Origin: Nitrospirae bacterium GWC2_56_14
GTDB taxonomy: Bacteria; Nitrospirota; UBA9217
NCBI GenBank assembly: GCA_001803705.1
Contig: MHDY01000240.1
Coordinates: 949 to 10,113 of the forward strand
Direction: 5' to 3'
DNA length: 9,165 nt
In this document: one piece after another, positions 6,036 through 9,165 of the stretch
How the letters are laid out: every line of letters starts with the position of its first letter
How positions within the stretch are numbered: the first letter of the stretch is position 1
Position numbers and translations under genes: made by a program
The notes under the pieces: generated by a model
The model's input: only the letters and a program-made list of their open reading frames with translations
The model's database searches: none
Told to the model about the DNA's origin: nothing

Positions 6036-7424
6036 ATGTCCATCCAGACCGAAGTGTCCCTGCAGAAACTTCCTCCTCAGAATGTCGATGCCGAGCAGAT
6101 GGTCCTGGGTGCCATCCTGATCGAGAACGACTCGATCAACAAAGTGGTCGACGTTCTTTCTCCCGAAGATTTCTACAAGGATTCCCACCGCAAGATATTC
6201 CAGATCATGCTCGATATGCACGTTGCCCGCGAGGCCATCGATCTGGTCACGCTCAGCGACAACCTGCGCGGCAAGACGACCATGGAAGGGGTCGGCGGCG
6301 CCTCGTATCTGGCAACGCTGGTCAGCCTGGTGCCCACGGCGGCGAACATCAAATACCACGCCCGGATCGTGCGGGAAAAATCGGTCCTCCGCAAGCTCAT
6401 TCATACGTCCACGGACATCATTACGCAGTGCTACGATGATTCACGGACCGTGGACAGCATCGATGAACTGCTGAACACGGCCGAGCGGTCCATCTTCGAT
6501 ATCGCCCAGAAGCAGATCGGCAAACCCTTCTTCTCGCTGAAGGAGATCGTCGGCCACAGCATCAAGATGGTCGAAAAACTGTACGACCAGAAGGAAATGG
6601 TCACGGGGATCCCCACCGGTTTTGTGGACCTGGACAACATGATGTCGGGGCTCCAGCCGAGCGATCTCATCATCATCGCCGGCCGCCCTTCTATGGGAAA
6701 GACCGCGTTCGTTCTGAACATCGCCGCCCACGCGGCGATCGAAAAATCAAAGACCGTCGCTTTTTTCAGCCTGGAAATGTCCAAGGGGCAACTGGTGCTG
6801 AGAATGCTCGGTTCCGAGGCGCGGGTGGATGCGCATAAGCTCCGGACGGGCCATCTGTCCGACCGCGACTGGACGCCGCTTTCCAATGCGGCCGGCAGGC
6901 TGCACGAAGCGCCCATGTATATCGATGATTCTGCGGCCATCTCCGTACTCGAGATGCAGGCAAAAGCGCGGCGCTTGAAGCTCGAGCACGGCCTCGATCT
7001 GATCATTGTGGACTATCTGCAGCTCATGCGGGGACGGGGGAGCGAGTCGAGCAGGGAACAGGAAATATCGAATATCTCCCGTTCGCTCAAGATGCTGGCA
7101 AAGGACCTGGAGATCCCGGTGATCGCGCTGTCGCAGCTGAACCGGGCCGTGGAGACCCGGCCGGGCAAGGAAAAAAGGCCCATGCTCGCCGATCTGCGCG
7201 AGTCCGGCGCCATCGAGCAGGACGCCGACGTGATCCTGTTCATTTACCGCGATGAGGTCTATAATAAATGTGAGTGCCCTCCCGATGGAGAATGCTTATG
7301 CGGCAGGAGGGGCGTCGCCGAGATCATTATCGGGAAGCAGCGGAACGGCCCGGTGGGGAAAGTGGATCTCACCTACATCAACAGGTTCACGCGGTTCGAA
7401 AACGCGGAAAAAAGACCTTTTTAA
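6036..7424 (+). CDS. dnaB: Replicative DNA helicase DnaB
   Basis: DnaB is the hexameric 5'-3' helicase that unwinds DNA at the replication fork and binds primase. The 462-residue product begins with the typical LPPQNVDAEQMVLGAIL of the N-terminal domain (about 11-115), then a linker, then the RecA-like motor. Walker A is GRPSMGKT at 216-223, the catalytic Glu247 is in SLEMS, Walker B is LIIVDYLQL at 322-330 (Asp326), LSQLNRAVE is at 365-373, and the arginine finger region is KQRNGPVG (434-441). GAGG at 6025-6028 lies 7 nt before ATG 6036. No intein is present. An unusual feature is a cysteine-rich stretch at 411-423 (Cys412, 414, 420, 422) at the turn before the last strands, which could bind metal. 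The stop overlaps the ribosome site of the next gene. Confidence 0.97.
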   Translation: MSIQTEVSLQKLPPQNVDAEQMVLGAILIENDSINKVVDVLSPEDFYKDSHRKIFQIMLDMHVAREAIDLVTLSDNLRGKTTMEGVGGASYLATLVSLVPTAANIKYHARIVREKSVLRKLIHTSTDIITQCYDDSRTVDSIDELLNTAERSIFDIAQKQIGKPFFSLKEIVGHSIKMVEKLYDQKEMVTGIPTGFVDLDNMMSGLQPSDLIIIAGRPSMGKTAFVLNIAAHAAIEKSKTVAFFSLEMSKGQLVLRMLGSEARVDAHKLRTGHLSDRDWTPLSNAAGRLHEAPMYIDDSAAISVLEMQAKARRLKLEHGLDLIIVDYLQLMRGRGSESSREQEISNISRSLKMLAKDLEIPVIALSQLNRAVETRPGKEKRPMLADLRESGAIEQDADVILFIYRDEVYNKCECPPDGECLCGRRGVAEIIIGKQRNGPVGKVDLTYINRFTRFENAEKRPF

Positions 7425-7429
7425 GGAGG
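7423..7429 (+). promoter_or_regulatory. Shine-Dalgarno that sets the GTG start of the next gene
   Basis: AAGGAGG at 7423-7429 overlaps the dnaB TAA stop (7422-7424) and sits 6 nt before GTG 7436. It is a near-perfect ribosome site and decides against the upstream in-frame ATG at 7274, which lies inside dnaB. It also suggests translational coupling with dnaB. Confidence 0.88.
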
Positions 7430-7435
7430 ACGGCG

Positions 7436-8218
7436 GTGGCATCGGAAAAGACAACGCTCAGCGAGAATATTCAGAAATATCTCCAGAAAGCCGACTGGAA
7501 ATCAGCAATAGCGGAGATGGAGAAGCTCTTTGCCATTGATCAGGACCCCATCGTCCGGGTGCGCATCGGCGATGCGCGCCAGAAGCTCAATCAGAAGCCG
7601 GAAGCCGTGAAGGAGTACATTCACGCGGCGGACCTCTACGCGGAAAAGGGCTTCGTGGTCAAAGCCCTGGCGCAGTACAAGCTGGCGCTCAGGATCGACC
7701 CGACCAGCAAGCAGGCCCAGCAAAAGATGGAGTCTCTCCATTCACATACCACCGTTGCCGAGAACAAGATCGAACCACTGGAGTTCGGCACGCTCGAACC
7801 GGCAAGCAGCGTGATCCCACTCTTTGCCGATCTTACGCAGGAAGAGTTCAACGACTTTACCAAAAGAATGGTCGTGCATACCTATCCTGCGGGCAAGACC
7901 ATCATCCGCGAGGGAGAGTCGGGTAGCTCGGTGTATGTCGCGACCCGCGGCACGGTCGGCGTCTCTACGATGCTCCAGGGGAAGAAAGTACAGCTCGCCG
8001 TGCTGCAGCCCAGCGACTTCTTCGGCGAGATAGCCTTCCTCACCGGCAAGCCGAGGACCGCAACCGTCGAAGCCATCGAAGAGACCGAACTGCTGGAAGT
8101 GCCCGAAGATGAACTGCTGGACCTGATCTCCAAACGGCCGCGCATCAAGCAGGTGCTCCAGAAGTACCACGAGGAGCGGGTCAAGAATACGCTGGAGAAG
8201 GTCAAAGAGGTGATATAG
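7436..8218 (+). CDS. TPR-like plus cyclic-nucleotide-binding domain protein (first of a tandem pair)
   Basis: The start is GTG 7436, giving 260 residues. Residues 8-103 form helical pairs resembling tetratricopeptide repeats, including SAIAEMEKLFAID, AVKEYIHAADLYAEKG and KALAQYKLALRIDP. After a short linker, residues 124-245 form a CRP-type cyclic-nucleotide-binding beta-roll with SVIPLFADLTQEEF, AGKTIIREGESGSSVYV and the phosphate-binding cassette FFGEIAFLTGKPRTATV (195-211). Glu198 and Arg207 match the residues that contact ribose and phosphate in cAMP/cGMP-binding members. Only a short charged helix follows, with no helix-turn-helix, so it is not a CRP-like transcription factor; a scaffold or sensor role is likelier. 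No signal peptide or membrane segment is seen. It follows dnaB by 11 bp. The true ligand and partner are unknown. Confidence 0.88.
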   Translation: MASEKTTLSENIQKYLQKADWKSAIAEMEKLFAIDQDPIVRVRIGDARQKLNQKPEAVKEYIHAADLYAEKGFVVKALAQYKLALRIDPTSKQAQQKMESLHSHTTVAENKIEPLEFGTLEPASSVIPLFADLTQEEFNDFTKRMVVHTYPAGKTIIREGESGSSVYVATRGTVGVSTMLQGKKVQLAVLQPSDFFGEIAFLTGKPRTATVEAIEETELLEVPEDELLDLISKRPRIKQVLQKYHEERVKNTLEKVKEVI

Positions 8219-8254
8219 TCCCCCGGCCGGGCAGCACAACCTATTTGCGAAAAC

Positions 8255-8259
8255 GGAGG
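8255..8259 (+). promoter_or_regulatory. Shine-Dalgarno of the second TPR-CNBD gene
   Basis: GGAGG at 8255-8259 is 7 nt before ATG 8267 and fixes that start. The 48-bp gap shows no separate promoter, so co-transcription with the first paralogue is likely. Confidence 0.85.
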
Positions 8260-8266
8260 CACTTGG

Positions 8267-9165
8267 ATGTCGACGGATAAAGCACAGCTCATCGATTCAA
8301 TCCAGAAATACCTCAGCAAGTCCAACTGGAAGTCCGCTGTTGCAGAAATGGAAAAACTGTTCGCCATCGATCCCGATCCCATGATACGTGTGCGCATGGG
8401 CGACGCTTACCAGAAACTGAGCCAGAAGATCGAAGCGGTAAAGGAATATATTCAGGCCGCCGACCTCTTTGCCGCTACGGGCGTGATTGTCAGGGCGCTG
8501 GCCCTGTATAAACTGGCCCTCCGGCTCGAACCGCAGAGCAAACTTGCCAACGAAAAGATGGCCTCGCTCCACTCGAACAAGGCCATGACCGAGAAAAAAC
8601 CCGAGCCGGTCGAAGAAGACGCTCCGAAACCCGCCCGCAGTGTCATCCCGTTGTTCGCAGGACTTACGCAGGAAGAATTCGACGATTTTACGAAAATGAT
8701 GGCAGTGCATATTCTGCAGCCCGGCCAGGCCATTGTGAAGCAGGGAGATACAGGCCAGTCGGTGTACGTTATCGCCAACGGTTCGGTCAAGGTCTGGACG
8801 CTGGTCCCCTCGGGAGAGCGGCTGGACCTCGCGGTGCTCCGCGCCAATGAATTCTTCGGTGAGATGTCCTTCCTTACCGGCAATCCCCGGACCGCAACGG
8901 TCGAGACCGCCGAGGATGCCGTGATCCTTGAAGTGACCGAAGACAAGCTGCGCGATCTGGTAACGCGCAGACCGCGCGTGCTGCAGATCCTGGAGCAGTA
9001 TTCCGCTTCGCGGGAAAAAGGAACGAGCGCGAAGATGCAATCCACCCACAAGGCGCCTGAACCGTCGGCCGAGAAGGCCCCGCAGCCAAAAGCGCCTGAG
9101 GTCATGACGAAGGCCGTGCCCCCGGCAGCGCCGCAGCCGAAGGCGCAGGAGGCAGCTCCCGAGAA
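8267..9165 (+). CDS. TPR-like plus cyclic-nucleotide-binding domain protein, paralogue (3' end outside window)
   Basis: An open frame runs from ATG 8267 to the window end, giving 299 residues with no stop. Residues 1-103 align without gaps to the preceding protein, with about 69 of 103 identical by hand count, so the two arose by tandem duplication. The binding domain (about 125-245) contains SVIPLFAGLTQEEF, PGQAIVKQGDTGQSVYVI and the cassette FFGEMSFLTGNPRTATV (196-212); Glu199 and Arg208 are kept, so nucleotide binding is plausible. Unlike its neighbour, it continues after residue 250 into a Pro/Ala/Lys/Glu-rich tail with a repeated APQPKA (271-276, 288-293). That looks like a flexible linker, perhaps to another domain beyond the window. 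No helix-turn-helix is seen in the visible part. Function is unassigned beyond a likely cytoplasmic second-messenger effector. Confidence 0.87.
   Translation, partial: MSTDKAQLIDSIQKYLSKSNWKSAVAEMEKLFAIDPDPMIRVRMGDAYQKLSQKIEAVKEYIQAADLFAATGVIVRALALYKLALRLEPQSKLANEKMASLHSNKAMTEKKPEPVEEDAPKPARSVIPLFAGLTQEEFDDFTKMMAVHILQPGQAIVKQGDTGQSVYVIANGSVKVWTLVPSGERLDLAVLRANEFFGEMSFLTGNPRTATVETAEDAVILEVTEDKLRDLVTRRPRVLQILEQYSASREKGTSAKMQSTHKAPEPSAEKAPQPKAPEVMTKAVPPAAPQPKAQEAAPE

Noticed and set aside
7274..7435. Upstream ATG 7274 as the start of the first CNBD gene
   Set aside because: It lies within dnaB, encodes no recognisable sequence, and the near-perfect AAGGAGG before GTG 7436 fixes the real start.
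7436..8218. CRP/FNR-type transcription factor
   Set aside because: The cyclic-nucleotide domain is present but there is no C-terminal helix-turn-helix, and the N-terminus is TPR-like.
1..9165. tRNA, rRNA, riboswitch, insertion sequence or phage genes
   Set aside because: Reading through the gaps I saw no cloverleaf, conserved rRNA or riboswitch core, transposase, integrase or attachment-site pattern; gaps are short and hold repeats or the rplI promoter.

Overview
This is an ordinary-looking bacterial chromosomal segment, fairly GC-rich, with all recognised genes on the + strand. The gene content is housekeeping: tRNA t6A modification, NADP synthesis, DNA repair, a ribosomal protein and the replicative helicase. 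Lineage cannot be fixed from sequence alone. A type-4 iron-sulfur uracil glycosylase, intergenic heptamer repeats and paired TPR plus cyclic-nucleotide-binding proteins are compatible with a Nitrospirota or deltaproteobacterial-type Gram-negative organism, but this is a low-confidence impression.

Layout. 1-206: 3' end of tsaE. 247-1098: nadK (NAD kinase). 1099-1176: gap with a GC-rich palindrome and a 13-bp tandem duplication. 1177-1992: family 4 uracil-DNA glycosylase. 1993-2092: repeat-filled gap. 2093-2596: HIT-family nucleotide hydrolase/phosphorylase, whose last codons lie in a repeat array. 2622-5303: mutS. 5304-5465: gap with a good sigma70-type promoter for rplI. 5466-5912: rplI (L9). 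5913-6035: gap with a long inverted repeat built of heptamers and a T-rich tail. 6036-7424: dnaB. 7436-8218 and 8267 to the window end: two tandem paralogues, each with an N-terminal TPR-like region and a cyclic-nucleotide-binding domain; the second runs off the window.

The first block (tsaE, nadK, udg, HIT, mutS) groups nucleotide/cofactor metabolism with base excision and mismatch repair. The second block (rplI, dnaB, then two putative cyclic-nucleotide effectors) starts at its own promoter. The dnaB stop codon overlaps the Shine-Dalgarno of the first effector gene, so these are probably co-transcribed and translationally linked.

I found no clear new defence or mobile system. The most interesting items are: degenerate 7-bp tandem repeat arrays in four gaps, with a 26-bp exact inverted match between two of them; one array supplying the C-terminus and stop codon of the HIT gene; a strong hairpin followed by a T-rich stretch between rplI and dnaB; a four-cysteine insertion in DnaB; and the tandem TPR-CNBD pair.
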